DNA of 64,000 nucleotides, from the NCBI RefSeq assembly GCF_000429345.1, contig NZ_AUBR01000007.1, positions 1-64,000 of the forward strand, read 5' to 3'. Source of the stretch: Desulfovirgula thermocuniculi DSM 16036 (GTDB lineage Bacteria; Bacillota; Desulfotomaculia; Desulfotomaculales; Desulfovirgulaceae). Shown piece by piece: positions 35,829 through 43,591 of the stretch. A model generated the notes under the pieces. It saw only the letters and a list, made by a program, of their open reading frames with translations, was not told the DNA's origin and ran no database searches. Made by a program: the position numbers and the translations under genes. Within the stretch, counting starts at the first letter, position 1. Every line of letters starts with the position of its first letter.

Positions 35829-36104
35829 TCAGTTTCGCCTCCTTTGTCGGTAATACCGGCGCTCCCACCTGTTCATGTCTCTCGCCGTGATCACGCGCGC
35901 GGTGCTGCCGGGCTTGAGAACGAAAATGACCGTGAGGTACCGCCCCTCGTCCGTTTGGCCGTAGGCTGCAAACCTTCCGCCGCGAACCCTGCGGAAAACC
36001 GGGCGGTTGCAGAAAACCTCTTCCACCTCATCAGGAGAAAGTCCGTGTCTTTCCTCAATGTGCCCGGCATTCCACTTGTCCCACTCAAACCGGGTTATCT
36101 TCAT
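35829..36104 (-). CDS. brnT: BrnT-like ribonuclease toxin
   Basis: 91 residues from the ATG at 36104. RFEWDKWNAGHIEERHGL, DEVEEVF and ITARDMNRWERRYYR are the BrnT signature (RelE-like fold). With BrnA it forms a type II toxin-antitoxin module that can stabilise the element. A strong promoter lies just upstream. Confidence 0.87.
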   Translation of the reverse strand: MKITRFEWDKWNAGHIEERHGLSPDEVEEVFCNRPVFRRVRGGRFAAYGQTDEGRYLTVIFVLKPGSTARVITARDMNRWERRYYRQRRRN

Positions 36105-36121
36105 CTGCCGCACCCGCTCCC

Positions 36122-36150
36122 ATTTTAAACTCCAGTATTGCTCCTGTCAA
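36122..36150 (-). promoter_or_regulatory. Sigma-A promoter of brnTA
   Basis: Minus strand: TTGACA, 17 bp, TAAAAT, inside the 3' end of the upstream gene. BrnTA modules are normally autorepressed here. Confidence 0.75.
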
Positions 36151-36373
36151 TACACCACTCCGGGCACTCCTCCCACCGGGCCAGCGGGGTCAGCGGGCCG
36201 TAGACTTTCCGCAGGCGGGCAAAGTCCTTGCGGGTCCGCCTGTAGCGGTAGCCCGCAAAGACCTCGCCGCCGGGCAACTTCAGGTAGGCCGCGTAGACCT
36301 GCTGGCCCCACACGTCCTTTCCGGCGAGGACGTAGCGGTGGGTGGCGGTCTCATACGCCTTGAGCTTTGCCAC
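36125..36373 (-). CDS. Hypothetical protein
   Basis: 82 residues from a GTG seven bases after GGAGGAGG. Beta-rich with a YAAYLKLPGGEVFAGYRYRR core. No family recognised. Overlaps the end of the upstream gene by 23 bp. Confidence 0.55.
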   Translation of the reverse strand: MAKLKAYETATHRYVLAGKDVWGQQVYAAYLKLPGGEVFAGYRYRRTRKDFARLRKVYGPLTPLARWEECPEWCIDRSNTGV

Positions 36374-36608
36374 TATACCCACCTCCTCCCGCCACGCCTA
36401 GCTTCTTCATTGCCTCTCTCAGCCCCGCCGCACAGTCCGGGCAGAGGAAGCCCAGCATGTTTCCCTCCCGGTCGTAGGCGGCATGGGCTTTGATGCGCTC
36501 CCGGCTCCTCGCCCACTGGCGGGCGGGCTTCCTGCAGTACCCGCAGGCCCCCCAGCGGAAGAACCTGCGGGCGTCCTGGTCCCGGATGCAGACGGCCTCA
36601 ATTCTCAC
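36351..36608 (-). CDS. Small zinc-binding protein
   Basis: About 85 residues from a GTG at 36608 that overlaps the upstream stop region (a GTG three codons earlier is possible). Two cysteine pairs, CGYC and CPDC, suggest one zinc site. Function unknown. Confidence 0.55.
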   Translation of the reverse strand: MRIEAVCIRDQDARRFFRWGACGYCRKPARQWARSRERIKAHAAYDREGNMLGFLCPDCAAGLREAMKKLGVAGGGGYSGKAQGV

Positions 36609-36792
36609 GCCGCGCACCCCCTTCCGCCACGCCCCGCCAGAACTCCCGCCAGGCGCGGTCAAGGGCTTCGACAGCCTGTGTCCGCCTGTTATCCGGCAGG
36701 GCCTCCAGCAGGCGCACCAGATTTTCCCCGCGCCTGCGGCGGGGCGGTAGGTTTAGGGCGCGTTCCAGGACTCTCTTAGAGATGGTCCTCAT
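36598..36792 (-). CDS. Hypothetical protein
   Basis: 64 residues, arginine-rich and helical (ISKRVLERALNLPPRRRRG). Overlaps the next gene by 11 bp, suggesting coupling. No family recognised. Confidence 0.5.
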   Translation of the reverse strand: MRTISKRVLERALNLPPRRRRGENLVRLLEALPDNRRTQAVEALDRAWREFWRGVAEGGARREN

Positions 36793-36871
36793 TCTCTTGC
36801 GGGCGGGCCTCCTCCGGCCCGCCCAATCCCTCCTTTCCGCGGAATGGATCTGGCGGGCCGGGTTCCGGCCC

Positions 36872-37105
36872 CTACGCTTTTCTCAGCAGCCGGGCCGCCT
36901 CCCTGATTATCGGGGAAAACCGGCCGTCGTATTCGCTCCGCTCAGCTACGGCATTTAAGGCCGCCAGGGTAATCCGGTTAAGCAGTGCCGGGTGCAGTGC
37001 GCTGAATGCGTCCTGCAGGTCGCGGTGCAGACTAGGGGTGTGGTTGATCGCCTCCGCGATCAGCCGGACCCCTTCTTCCAGTTTTTCCTTCCACTCCCTA
37101 CCCAT
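36872..37105 (-). CDS. Hypothetical protein
   Basis: 77 residues, helical, no cysteines, no family recognised. GGGCC-rich hairpins lie before and after it. Confidence 0.5.
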   Translation of the reverse strand: MGREWKEKLEEGVRLIAEAINHTPSLHRDLQDAFSALHPALLNRITLAALNAVAERSEYDGRFSPIIREAARLLRKA

Positions 37106-37247
37106 GCTTTTCGCGGCGGGCCTCTCCCCCCGGCCCGCCTCCCTCCTTTCGTGGGAATTCTTTGGGAAAGCGGGCCTGGGGAGAATGGCCCGAAAAGGAA
37201 AGCGCCCGGCTTTTACCGGACGCTCCCGAACTCGCTCAGCTTTTTGT

Positions 37248-37526
37248 TCAACGCACCACCAGCTTAAGCAACCCGAAAACTCCCGCTATTTGGCCCAACC
37301 AGAAAACGAACATCCACTTAATCAAGTCCGCCTTCAGGTTGGCCATGTCGGTCTTGAGTTCGGCCTTGGTTTCTGTAAGCCGCCGCTCAAGCCTCTCGGC
37401 AGCCGTCTCGCTGATGTTTTCCCGCAATCCCCTCACGGCCTGGTCGAGAAGGGCCACCAGCTCCCTGGTGCCGTCCTCGCCTAGTTTGGCACGCAGGGCC
37501 TCGGGGACGTGGAGGATGATCGCCAT
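37248..37526 (-). CDS. Coiled-coil protein with C-terminal membrane anchor
   Basis: 92 residues. A coiled coil (about 40-68: ERLERRLTETKAELKTDMAN) precedes a C-terminal hydrophobic helix (WMFVFWLGQIAGVFGLLKLV). Similar small proteins occur in many mobile elements; function unknown. Confidence 0.7.
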   Translation of the reverse strand: MAIILHVPEALRAKLGEDGTRELVALLDQAVRGLRENISETAAERLERRLTETKAELKTDMANLKADLIKWMFVFWLGQIAGVFGLLKLVVR

Positions 37527-37580
37527 CCCGTTCACCCCTCTCACCTCCCATTTTACCCAAATGCGGCGGGAGAGAAAAGC

Positions 37581-38498
37581 CTATGCGGCCTTCTCCCCCG
37601 CGCTCTCTACTAGCTTTATCAATGTTCTAGCTACCCGTTGCACCGCTTCGCCCCACTCCAGGAGCTTTTCCGCGTCCCGCACCCAGCCTGCAACGTATTC
37701 GAAGCTGTAGCCGGACGTGTCAAGCCCGAAGTGGGAGGCGGCGATGTAGGCAGCCCCTTCCGCTATGGCCTCCCCCCGCTGGTAGGCCACTTCCCGCCCC
37801 AGGGTTTTGCGGTACTCCTGCCCGTCCAGGCCCAGCCTGTAGGCCAACCCGTGAGCGATTTCGTGCAGGAGGACCTTGGTCCGCAGGCCCTGGTCCCCCT
37901 CCAGGCCGGGGTGCAGGCGGATCTCCCCCGTGCCGGGGTGGAACTCCCCCAGGGCGTAGGGATTTGCCAACTTTACCAATTCCCCGCAGGCCACCGGGAA
38001 GGGGCTGACCGCTAGCAAGCGGTCCCACAGCCACCTGGCCGCCTGGTCGCCGGAAACCCTGCCCGTAAACCTGGGCGGCTCTGGCAGGGGTTTGCCCTCC
38101 GTCTGGGACACGTCCCATACGTGGGTGACGTGGAAGCCTACCAGGATTTCCTCTTCCCGTTCTACCACCCGGATCTCCCCGGTTTCCAGGTCGGTGGTTT
38201 CCTCACGCACGGTAACTTTCCGCAGGGTAGGGGCGAAGATCATGATGCCCTTTTCGCCGGGTTTGACCCTTCGGCCCAAACTATTCCAGGTGCGGATACC
38301 CGCAACCCAGGTGGCGTCCGGCTTCTGGGCCAGAATCAGGGCCACGTTGGCGGGAGAATACTGGCGGAACCGGGCAAGCATATCCAGGTACGCCCGCCAA
38401 TCGGCCCGGTTTAGCACCGCCCTAACGCCCTCCACCAAACGGTCATAAAGCTCGCGAACCTTCCGGTCTTTCGATTTCGCCAACCTCTCCAGCTTCAT
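37581..38498 (-). CDS. ArdC-like antirestriction protein with zinc-metallopeptidase domain
   Basis: 305 residues. The N-terminal half is the ArdC single-stranded-DNA-binding domain (FRQYSPANVALILAQKP, VKPGEKGIMIFAP, HVWDVSQTEGKPLPE). The C-terminal half has the metallopeptidase motif HEIAHGLA with a downstream glutamate region (GEAIAEGAAYI). ArdC proteins of plasmids protect incoming DNA from restriction. Supports a conjugative nature of the element. Confidence 0.88.
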   Translation of the reverse strand: MKLERLAKSKDRKVRELYDRLVEGVRAVLNRADWRAYLDMLARFRQYSPANVALILAQKPDATWVAGIRTWNSLGRRVKPGEKGIMIFAPTLRKVTVREETTDLETGEIRVVEREEEILVGFHVTHVWDVSQTEGKPLPEPPRFTGRVSGDQAARWLWDRLLAVSPFPVACGELVKLANPYALGEFHPGTGEIRLHPGLEGDQGLRTKVLLHEIAHGLAYRLGLDGQEYRKTLGREVAYQRGEAIAEGAAYIAASHFGLDTSGYSFEYVAGWVRDAEKLLEWGEAVQRVARTLIKLVESAGEKAA

Positions 38499-38582
38499 CT
38501 CCACGGGACGGGCCTCCCCCTGCGGCCCGCCCCTTTTCCCTCCTTCCAGCTAGGGATTTTGGAGCGGGCCGGGTGGCCCTAG

Positions 38583-38927
38583 TCAATTGCAAAACCGTCG
38601 CTGGTACTCCTGCACCGATGGCACACTCTCATACAGGCCGGGGTTTTCCCGGAGTTCGGCCTTGAAGGTGCGCCGGTTGGCCAGCGCAACCCCGAATTTC
38701 TGCAGGCACTCGGCCCTTATCAGCCAGAACAGCCTGGTTTCTTCCAGCCTGGCCCGCTCTTTAAACGATTCCAGGGTGTTCCGCAGGGCAATCAGGGCTT
38801 TCTCTTCCCCGTACCTGCGGACGTAATTTTCACATCGATCCCGCACATCCGCTTCGGTAATATCCTTACCGGCCCGGCGTGCGTACCGGGCAGTCTCGCT
38901 AATTAGCCGGTTAACAGGTTTAGTCAT
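38583..38927 (-). CDS. Hypothetical helical protein
   Basis: 114 residues beginning MTKPVNRLISETARYARRAG. Basic and helical, no family recognised. Bounded by GC-rich hairpins. Confidence 0.5.
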   Translation of the reverse strand: MTKPVNRLISETARYARRAGKDITEADVRDRCENYVRRYGEEKALIALRNTLESFKERARLEETRLFWLIRAECLQKFGVALANRRTFKAELRENPGLYESVPSVQEYQRRFCN

Positions 38928-39014
38928 ATTCCTGGGGCGGACCTGCCCGGCCCGCCCCACTCCCTCCTTTCGTGAGAGTGGATATTGCGGGCCGGGGGTC
39001 GGCCCGAAAAAGGG

Positions 39015-39041
39015 AAGCGGCCCGGTAAAAATGGGCCGCTT
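39015..39041 (-). terminator. Terminator-like hairpin after the RelE-type toxin
   Basis: AAGCGGCCC/GGGCCGCTT stem, then CCCTTTTT on the minus strand. Confidence 0.65.
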
Positions 39042-39055
39042 TAAACTCTCAGGTC

Positions 39056-39334
39056 TCAGTTCCGGTAGGCTTCCCTCCGGTGAACAACCTCGGCAATGTG
39101 GACTTCCTTCTGCGCGAAGTTATACCGGAAGGTTACCCGCCAGTCGCCTACCCGCAACCTGTATCTCCCGCTGAATCCTTCCAGCTTGACTATATCGCCG
39201 CGGGGCGGGAACGGTCGCAGGCTGGCTTCGATTGCCTTCCGAATCCTCTCCTGGGTGCTCCTGTCCAGCCGCTTTAACTGCCTGACGGCCTTGGGGGAGA
39301 ATACGATTTCAAATTCCAAGTTCCTTCCAAACAT
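39056..39334 (-). CDS. RelE/ParE family toxin
   Basis: 92 residues. FEIVFSPKAVRQLKRLDRST, YRLRVGDWRVTFRYN and EVVHRREAYRN match the RelE/ParE superfamily. The antitoxin gene is directly upstream and overlaps by 26 bp. Probably cleaves mRNA; gyrase poisoning as in ParE is the alternative. Confidence 0.88.
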   Translation of the reverse strand: MFGRNLEFEIVFSPKAVRQLKRLDRSTQERIRKAIEASLRPFPPRGDIVKLEGFSGRYRLRVGDWRVTFRYNFAQKEVHIAEVVHRREAYRN

Positions 39335-39518
39335 CTTCGGCCTTCACGCCCTTGCCCGCGTCGATCTCGGCCAGAGCTTCCTCGATCTCCGCGGCCTCTT
39401 CCGGCGTAATTCTCTCGACGGGCCAGGCCATAGACTCCAGAATTACCCATAGGGCTTGCACCTGCTCGTCGGTCAGCCGGTCGATCATGGCTTTAACGAA
39501 TTCGCGTGGCACGGCCAT
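39309..39518 (-). CDS. Antitoxin of the RelE/ParE pair
   Basis: 69 residues from the ATG at 39518. Acidic C-terminus (ITPEEAAEIEEALAEIDAGK) of the type that wraps RelE toxins. A TATAAT at 39537-39542 just upstream suggests its own promoter, with weak -35. Confidence 0.78.
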   Translation of the reverse strand: MAVPREFVKAMIDRLTDEQVQALWVILESMAWPVERITPEEAAEIEEALAEIDAGKGVKAEDVWKELGI

Positions 39519-39624
39519 ATTACTCACCCCAAGGCCATTATAGCCGCTCGCCAGCAAAAATACCACTCCCTTTCGCCGGTTTTTCTCTTCTGGAGGCGGC
39601 CCGGTTTTCCCGGGCCGCCTTCTC

Positions 39625-40362
39625 TCATGCCACTACCTCCACCGCCACGGCAAACAGGCCCTTGTCCAGGGCGCGGTAGTGGGCTTTGACCCGCTTGCCG
39701 ACCGCGGCTTGCAGGATCTTGGCGGCACCGTTCTTTGCGAACAGCGCCACCTTACCCTGCGGGCCCTCGCACCAGGCCCTCACCACGCCTTTATCGTTGG
39801 CCCTGGCCTCCAGCACCTTGAAGGTGCCTTCGGCCAGGCCCTGGGCTCCGTCTTGGCCCTGGGCGTTCTGGGTGTCGTCCTGGCCCTGGGTACCCTGGCC
39901 CTCGCCGGGCTTTTCGCCCTGTCCGGCCTTCAACCCTTCGGCGTATGCCCCCAGCACGGCCAGGGCCTCCTCCCGCAGGCCCGCGTTCAGCATCGCCGCC
40001 ACCAGGCTGGCCATCTGGCAGTCGCTGCGGTGCCTGCGGCCAGTCTCCTCTATCCGGGCGTCGATCTCCCGGAGGACCTGGCGCAGGCGGTCGGCTTCCT
40101 GCCGCAGGGCCTGGTAGTCCTGATCTGCGGCCAGGCGGCGGGCTATCTCTGCCTGCCGGGCCTGCTCGTTCGGGTAAAGTGGCCTGCCGTCCCCGTTGCG
40201 CTCGGCGGCCACTTCCCCGGCCACGCGGGCTTCGGTTTCCTTCAGGGCGTCCAAGGCTTTGTGGAGTTGGTCATTGATCTCTCCCCGGCGAAGGGTCAAC
40301 TCCGCAGCTTTGTTGGGGGCTTCTCCCAATCGATAGGCAATTTGCACCAGGATCTCACGCAT
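39625..40362 (-). CDS. Coiled-coil protein of unknown function
   Basis: 245 residues from an ATG with AGGAGG seven bases before. Long coiled coil (about 20-120), then a low-complexity Gly/Gln/Asp stretch (around 165-190, built on short Q-G-Q-D repeats), then a small beta-rich domain (VLEARANDKGVVRAWCEG). No family recognised. It is followed by a GGCGGCCCGG hairpin. Confidence 0.65.
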   Translation of the reverse strand: MREILVQIAYRLGEAPNKAAELTLRRGEINDQLHKALDALKETEARVAGEVAAERNGDGRPLYPNEQARQAEIARRLAADQDYQALRQEADRLRQVLREIDARIEETGRRHRSDCQMASLVAAMLNAGLREEALAVLGAYAEGLKAGQGEKPGEGQGTQGQDDTQNAQGQDGAQGLAEGTFKVLEARANDKGVVRAWCEGPQGKVALFAKNGAAKILQAAVGKRVKAHYRALDKGLFAVAVEVVA

Positions 40363-40388
40363 CTTCGTTCCTCCTCCCGGAAATTCTC

Positions 40389-40544
40389 TCACTTCACCGC
40401 CGCCAGGATGGCCGCGGCAAGCGCAGCCGCCACCAGGTGCTCGACCCGTTTCACCGGGTCTTTACGCTCAAGAAGGTACAGGACCACGCTTACCACGCCG
40501 CCCAAGGCGGCAACAGCCTGCACTGCCGTGCGGAGGTATTCCAT
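40389..40544 (-). CDS. Small membrane protein
   Basis: 51 residues (starts MEYLRTAVQAVAALGG, ends AAALAAAILAAVK) with two hydrophobic stretches separated by a charged RKDPVKR turn. It ends 26 bp before the coiled-coil protein start. Holin-like size, but no evidence of lysis genes nearby. Confidence 0.5.
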   Translation of the reverse strand: MEYLRTAVQAVAALGGVVSVVLYLLERKDPVKRVEHLVAAALAAAILAAVK

Positions 40545-40617
40545 TGACTCCGCCCCTTCCCTTGTGGTATGCTCAAGGCAAGGGGCGGGGGCATTCCCCC
40601 CGCTGGGGATTCGCCTT

Positions 40618-40746
40618 TTAGGAGTGGCGGTGCTTGCGCGCCGCCTTTTCTCTTTCTGCGACCAGCCCGTGGAGTTTTTCCACGAACACTGCCGCCGAAA
40701 GGAAAACCAGCGACGCCAGCAACAGCAGCTCCTTCAAGGCGCTCAC
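40618..40746 (-). CDS. Small single-pass membrane protein
   Basis: 42 residues from a GTG with GGGAAAGGGG upstream: a hydrophobic N-terminus (ALKELLLLASLVFLSAAVF) and a basic tail (EREKAARKHRHS). Next to the 51-residue membrane protein. Function unknown. Confidence 0.45.
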   Translation of the reverse strand: MSALKELLLLASLVFLSAAVFVEKLHGLVAEREKAARKHRHS

Positions 40747-41009
40747 CCCCTTTCCCGGGGTCAACGCCCCCGCGCTTGCCTTGTCTCACGCAAGAAAAGC
40801 CCGGCCAGCAGGCTTTTTCGCACAGCCCGCGCGCCGGGCTTCTCTCGTAGCTTTCCGTGCCGGCCTGGCCCCCGCCGCCAGGCGGTGCCCCGTCTGTGCG
40901 GTGTCGCCCGGTCGGGCGGGGATACTCCTCCGTGGCCCGGCGGTGCCCCGTCGGCGCGGTGTCGCCGGGCAGTTCGGTCCCTGGCGCGTCTGCTACGGCC
41001 GGCTTTCGC
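40747..41009. other. Non-coding stretch with a duplicated 26-bp segment
   Basis: No convincing gene. Two near-identical 26-bp segments, 40883-40908 and 40941-40966 (two mismatches), begin CGGTGCCCCGTC and end CGGTGTCGCC. Palindromic GCCCGGCG/CGCCGGGC surrounds the second. Confidence 0.45.
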
Positions 41010-41280
41010 GAAAAAGCAAAAAGCGGCCAACACCGCTTAGTTCAAAAAACTCGCAGCGCTTGGCCGCTCAACTCGCAAAACTTTTATTCGCGCCCGAAAA
41101 CGGGCGCACTTGCCCCCTTTCCGGGGGGAGGTAGCCAGCACCCGGACCGGCCGCAGTGGCGGCTGGTTCGGGCCGGATTGCCCGCCTTCAGGCGGGGATG
41201 GTAGCCAGCACCCGATGCAAACACCGGGCCGGATTGCCCTGCTGAAGCAGGGGAAGTGGAGCAAGACTCCTCAAAGGCTC
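41010..41280 (-). ncRNA. Candidate structured non-coding RNA with three repeated hairpin modules
   Basis: A strong promoter (41287-41316) and a terminator (41018-41038) bracket about 270 nt without a plausible gene. Three modules begin at 41225, 41169 and 41101 (+ coordinates). Each has a GC stem (CCCTGC/GCAGGG, CCCGCC/GGCGGG, CCCCC/GGGGG), so the stems differ but stay paired. The first two share CAATCCGGCCCG after the stem, the last two share CGGGTGCTGGCTACC before it. The pairs GGCCCG/CGGG could close linking stems. Not matched to a known RNA family by eye. Confidence 0.6.
41018..41038 (-). terminator. Terminator of the candidate RNA
   Basis: AAGCGG/CCGCTT stem followed by TTTTGCTTTTT on the minus strand. 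The same CCGCT arm can instead pair in a 9-bp stem with 41060-41068 (TTGGCCGCT/AGCGGCCAA), giving an alternative terminator stem. Confidence 0.75.
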
Positions 41281-41286
41281 AGCCTG

Positions 41287-41316
41287 ATTATAGCATGCCC
41301 CAGCAGGGAAAGTCAA
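41287..41316 (-). promoter_or_regulatory. Sigma-A promoter of the candidate RNA
   Basis: Minus strand: TTGACT, 18 bp, TATAAT; expected start near 41280. Confidence 0.75.
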
Positions 41317-41340
41317 AGGTTTTTGCCCAAAAAAAAGAAA

Positions 41341-41361
41341 AAGCCCGGTCAAGCCGGGCTT
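41341..41361 (-). terminator. Terminator of the S1-protein gene set
   Basis: AAGCCCGG/CCGGGCTT stem followed by TTTTCTTTTTTTT on the minus strand. Confidence 0.85.
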
Positions 41362-41362
41362 G

Positions 41363-41830
41363 CTAGCGTTCCCGCCGGATGCACCTCCCCAACTCCCTCA
41401 CCCGCAGGTCCACCACATCGCAGGCGTACACTTCCCCGCCCTCCATCCGTACCACCACCTGCATACCGCTTCCCCTGGTGAAAGCCCTGCCCCGCTGCCC
41501 CTTCGGGAAGACTACCGTGCCGTTTTCCAGCTTTCCGCCCGCCTGCACCAGCCGGGCGTAGAACCACCCCAGGGCTTCCTGTTCACGAAAAGCGCGCTCG
41601 TCAATTATGCGGTGGCCCGCCGGAAGCCACAGGACTGAAGGCCCCAGGCGGGCCTGCACGGCACAACCCGCTCCCCTGGCCTTCTTGAAAAGATCCCCGG
41701 CAGCGCGCCGGAAGAGCAGGTGGCAGGCGTCGGGAGGTGCGCCCCCGGTGGCCTCCAGGAACCGCACGAACTCCTCCACGCGGGGAGACGTGATGAACCC
41801 CGGCGCGCGGCACGGCTCGATGTAGAGCAT
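41363..41830 (-). CDS. Hypothetical protein
   Basis: 155 residues, mixed fold, ending just before a terminator. Third gene of a tight set (S1 protein, 78-residue protein, this one). No family recognised. Confidence 0.6.
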   Translation of the reverse strand: MLYIEPCRAPGFITSPRVEEFVRFLEATGGAPPDACHLLFRRAAGDLFKKARGAGCAVQARLGPSVLWLPAGHRIIDERAFREQEALGWFYARLVQAGGKLENGTVVFPKGQRGRAFTRGSGMQVVVRMEGGEVYACDVVDLRVRELGRCIRRER

Positions 41831-41836
41831 ACCGCA

Positions 41837-42073
41837 TCACCGCTTTCTTCCGGCGTACCACTCCCGGAATTCTTCCGGGGTCAATCCTAACCTTTTCACC
41901 AGCCGGGCCACCTGGCCGGGTTTGAGCCGCCTCGCCGGGTGAAAGTGGGCCGTGAAGGGGCGGCCCAGGCGGTTTACTCCCACGACTACGGGGCCGCCCA
42001 GGCCGCGCGCCTCCTTCGCGAAGTGCCGCACCAGCGCCTGCCATTGCCTAAACGTCAGGGACGGGTAGCGCAC
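41837..42073 (-). CDS. Hypothetical small protein
   Basis: 78 residues, basic (RRLKPGQVARLVKRLGLTPE at the C-terminal half). Starts 1 bp after the S1-domain gene stop, so coupled. No family recognised. Confidence 0.6.
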   Translation of the reverse strand: MRYPSLTFRQWQALVRHFAKEARGLGGPVVVGVNRLGRPFTAHFHPARRLKPGQVARLVKRLGLTPEEFREWYAGRKR

Positions 42074-42074
42074 G

Positions 42075-42878
42075 TTAGATCCGCCCCCTCAGCCGCAGGT
42101 GGAGCTTTTTCTTCTCCCGGTCGAACTTCGCCACGGCGCAGGTAACGCGGTCGCCGCGGGCCACGGCGCCCCGCAGGGGCACGGGCGCGATGCCCACCAC
42201 GCCCGGCGCCAGGTCCGGCTCCAGGAAAACAGTGCTACCCCGCACGGCCACCACGGTGCAGGCCAGGAACTGCCCCCGGTGGAAGTCCGGCGCAGCCTGC
42301 CAGGGGTCGGTTTTCTTTACCGGGCTTACAACCAGCGGTTCAACCGAGACTACCTCCACCTCCAGCGTACTGCCCGGCGGGAACTGCTGGGCCAGGGACC
42401 GGGCCTGGCTTACTGCTGCCTTCCTGTAGGGTATCTCCACCAGCACGCCCCCGCCCACGTCCAGGAGCAGCCTGGCGGGCTTGCCGTTTTCCCGGTCCCT
42501 GGGCAGCACGGCGCGCACCAGCGCCTCAATGACCTGGCCGGGCCGGAGTTCTGCCTTCAGGCGCTCCTCCGCTTCCGCCACAACTTCTCTTCGGGAGCAG
42601 GCGGCAAGGCCGCTTTCGCGGTCCAGGCCCTTCACCTTTACCCGGATCTTCTGGCCCACGAAGCGCGGCATGAGTTGCGGACTGCCCAACCCCGTTTCGG
42701 ATGCGGGCACCAGGCCCCTCGCGCCGTCCAGGCCGGGAAAAGTGAGCAGCCACGCGGGGGAGCCGTTGGGGTAGGCCACGCCAGCTACCTCGGCTTCGAT
42801 TGCCAAACCGCGCTCCTTGGCGTGGTAAAGGTACTCGAAGGTGTCAGCTTTCGGGGTGTAGCCTTCGGGTTTGAGCAT
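42075..42878 (-). CDS. S1 RNA-binding-domain protein
   Basis: 267 residues with about three S1-like repeats: the first around LLTFPGLDGARGLVPASE, the second beginning ELRPGQVIEALVRAV, the last DFHRGQFLACTVVAVRGSTV...KLHLRLRG. It resembles part of ribosomal protein S1 and would bind single-stranded RNA. An unusual gene for a conjugative element; regulation of its own messages or replication priming is possible. Confidence 0.75.
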   Translation of the reverse strand: MLKPEGYTPKADTFEYLYHAKERGLAIEAEVAGVAYPNGSPAWLLTFPGLDGARGLVPASETGLGSPQLMPRFVGQKIRVKVKGLDRESGLAACSRREVVAEAEERLKAELRPGQVIEALVRAVLPRDRENGKPARLLLDVGGGVLVEIPYRKAAVSQARSLAQQFPPGSTLEVEVVSVEPLVVSPVKKTDPWQAAPDFHRGQFLACTVVAVRGSTVFLEPDLAPGVVGIAPVPLRGAVARGDRVTCAVAKFDREKKKLHLRLRGRI

Positions 42879-42898
42879 ATAAACTACTCTCCTTTCCC

Positions 42899-43384
42899 TC
42901 AGAATTTAAACGTTATGCCTGCCGCCACCAGCACGAACGCCGCCGCCAGGAGATAATCCAGCAGGCCGCCCGTGGCCACCGGCCCCCTGGGGTGCCACGG
43001 TAAAAATGGGGCCAGGGGTTCTACCCCGCTCCGCGTGCAGGCGTCTAGCGCCAGGTGCGAGAGCGCCCCCAGGAAGAGCGCCAGGGCGCAGAGCCAGGCG
43101 GGAGCGGAGAGCACGGCGCCCAGGGGAGCGCCCAGGAAGAGGCCCGCCGCACCCAGGGCCAGGGCGAACCAGAGGGTGTGGGTGATGGTGCGGTGGCCGA
43201 AAAGCGCCTCCAGCACCACGGCCAGGGGGCGCAGGCGCCTGCCCGCCCAGCTTCCCGGGTGGTCGACGTCCGGCAGCAGCCCGCCCAAGGCACCCAGGGC
43301 TAGGCCAAGGTAAGGCTCCCCGACCAGCTTGCCCGCCAGGGCCCCGAGGAAGGCCCCGGCGGCGGCGTGGGTTTTGCCTGTCAT
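42899..43384 (-). CDS. YdjM-like membrane-bound metal-dependent hydrolase (DUF457)
   Basis: 161 residues, four membrane segments. TGKTHAAAGAFLGALAG, LLPDVDHPGSW and GHRTITHTLW supply the histidine/aspartate metal ligands of the family. Start overlaps the stop of the upstream zinc-ribbon gene (ATGA). Role unknown. Confidence 0.85.
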   Translation of the reverse strand: MTGKTHAAAGAFLGALAGKLVGEPYLGLALGALGGLLPDVDHPGSWAGRRLRPLAVVLEALFGHRTITHTLWFALALGAAGLFLGAPLGAVLSAPAWLCALALFLGALSHLALDACTRSGVEPLAPFLPWHPRGPVATGGLLDYLLAAAFVLVAAGITFKF

Positions 43385-43536
43385 GCGCGGTCACCCTCCT
43401 CCGGCCATTTCTTTCTGCACGCGACGCACCGCCAGCCGGGTACTACCTCCCACCCCCGCCCGGGCAGGACAACTACACACGCTTCCGGCTCCAGCGGGCC
43501 GCCGCAGGACGGGCATACCCTCTTTTGCACGTTCAT
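43381..43536 (-). CDS. Small zinc-ribbon protein
   Basis: 51 residues with CPSCGGPL and CVACRKKW, a single zinc site. ATG at 43536 after AGAGGGGG. Coupled to the hydrolase gene downstream. Confidence 0.55.
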   Translation of the reverse strand: MNVQKRVCPSCGGPLEPEACVVVLPGRGWEVVPGWRCVACRKKWPEEGDRA

Positions 43537-43591
43537 CCCCCTCTCTTGCGAAAGTGCTGTTTCTAGCTCCCGAAAAGAAAAACCGCCGGAT

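Noticed and set aside
40389-40746. Holin-lysin cassette
   Set aside because: Two tiny membrane proteins are present, but no endolysin or other phage structural genes exist in the window.
39679-41040. 453-codon plus-strand open frame
   Set aside because: Antisense to the coiled-coil gene and the small membrane genes; low-complexity sequence from the GC bias.
41101-41260. CRISPR array
   Set aside because: The three units are hairpin-centred, only partly alike and unevenly spaced (68 and 56 bp), with no cas genes. Described instead as a candidate structured RNA.
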